From the NCBI GenBank assembly GCA_964438715.1, contig CAYTLQ010000105.1:1-5695 (forward strand): a stretch of 5,695 bases of DNA, written 5' to 3'. A program made the translations under genes and the position numbers. Positions 5,406-5,695 of this stretch are shown piece by piece. The stretch comes from CAYTLQ01 sp964438715 (GTDB lineage: Bacteria > Bacteroidota > Ignavibacteria > Ignavibacteriales > Ignavibacteriaceae). A model generated the notes under the pieces. It saw only the letters and a program-made list of their open reading frames with translations. It was not told where the DNA came from and searched no databases. How positions within the stretch are numbered: the first letter of the stretch is position 1; the number at the start of each line of letters is the position of its first letter.

Positions 5406-5695
5406 GTAGCTGATAGGAATTTATATGAATGAAAACAAACGCTCTCATTTAGAAATGATTCAAGGTGTTGTTAATCGACTTTCTCAAAATTCATTTCTAC
5501 TTAAAGGCTGGAGCGTTGTTCTTGTTTCCGCTTTAATGGCTCTCGCTGCTAAAGATTCAAATATCATTTTTATTATTCTCGCCTATTTCCCTGCATCTGC
5601 ATTTTGGTTTCTTGATGGCTATTTTTTATGGCAAGAAAAACTTTTCCGTGCACTTTACGACCACGTTAGAAACAAAGATGACGTAAGTATAGATT
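5402..5695 (+). mobile_element. Start of a further gene cassette (partial)
   Basis: A unit begins after the consensus core G^TTAGGT (cut 5401/5402). A start codon follows 23 bases later with a ribosome binding site between, the compact 5' end typical of integron cassettes. The end and its attC lie beyond the window, so only the 5' boundary is supported. Confidence 0.65.
5425..5695 (+). CDS. Conserved two-helix membrane protein (partial, 3' end beyond window)
   Basis: Ninety codons are visible from the ATG at 5425, preceded by AGGA six bases upstream, and the frame is open to the window end. The sequence opens MNENKRSHLEMIQGVVNRLS, continues NSFLLKGWSVVLVSALMALA (a first membrane helix at about 26-42), then a second hydrophobic stretch (about 46-65) ending FLDGYFLWQEKLFRALYDHV. 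I recognise this pattern as a widespread uncharacterised family of small proteins often seen in integron cassettes and genomic islands; no function is established to my knowledge. The N-terminal helix is predicted cytoplasmic, and the charged region after the second helix would return to the same side. It sits just after a consensus cassette core. Confidence 0.85.
   Translation, partial: MNENKRSHLEMIQGVVNRLSQNSFLLKGWSVVLVSALMALAAKDSNIIFIILAYFPASAFWFLDGYFLWQEKLFRALYDHVRNKDDVSID

Noticed and set aside
1..5695. CRISPR array, tRNA or rRNA genes
   Set aside because: No regularly spaced repeats with unique spacers and no recognisable tRNA or rRNA segments were seen on either strand.

Overview
The window is a piece of a chromosomal-type integron with its cassettes, next to an older accessory region. 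The DNA is AT-rich. The lipoprotein cysteine is followed by Ser-Asp-Glu, the small barrel protein has an Ala|Gln signal cleavage site, and an ATPase with a DUF4143-type C-terminus is present. Together these point to Bacteroidota or a near relative in the FCB group (for example Ignavibacteriota). This is inference; no rRNA or housekeeping gene is present to confirm it.

Left part (1-2275): a minus-strand AAA ATPase/DUF4143 gene (102-1340) has two near-identical palindromes directly upstream. Next comes the decayed C-terminal end of an IS4-family transposase (about 1708-2070, minus strand). A diverged direct repeat of about 86 bp lies at both ends of this block (3-87 and 2094-2179).

Middle (2276-3420): a complete integron integrase gene (intI, plus strand) carries all catalytic tyrosine-recombinase residues and the extra IntI-specific segment. 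A 143-bp stretch between its stop codon and the first cassette is packed with overlapping inverted and direct repeats and is the best candidate for attI. The integrase is transcribed towards the cassettes, the reverse of the classical divergent arrangement.

Right part (3421-5695): the first cassette is defined to the base. It opens at G^TTATGTTGTT (cut 3420/3421) and closes at G^TTACAAG (cut 5223/5224), and its attC left core (5149-5159) is the exact complement of the cassette's own first bases. It carries two genes, a lipoprotein of unknown function with a probable barrel-like catalytic-type fold and a small outer-membrane beta-barrel protein. An ORF-less segment of 178 bp with two sister palindromes follows. 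A third unit then begins at G^TTAGGT (cut 5401/5402) and holds the start of a two-helix membrane protein, cut off by the window end.

The integrase would exchange cassettes at attI and attC. The two-gene envelope cassette next to attI is the most recently acquired or best expressed position under the usual integron model.
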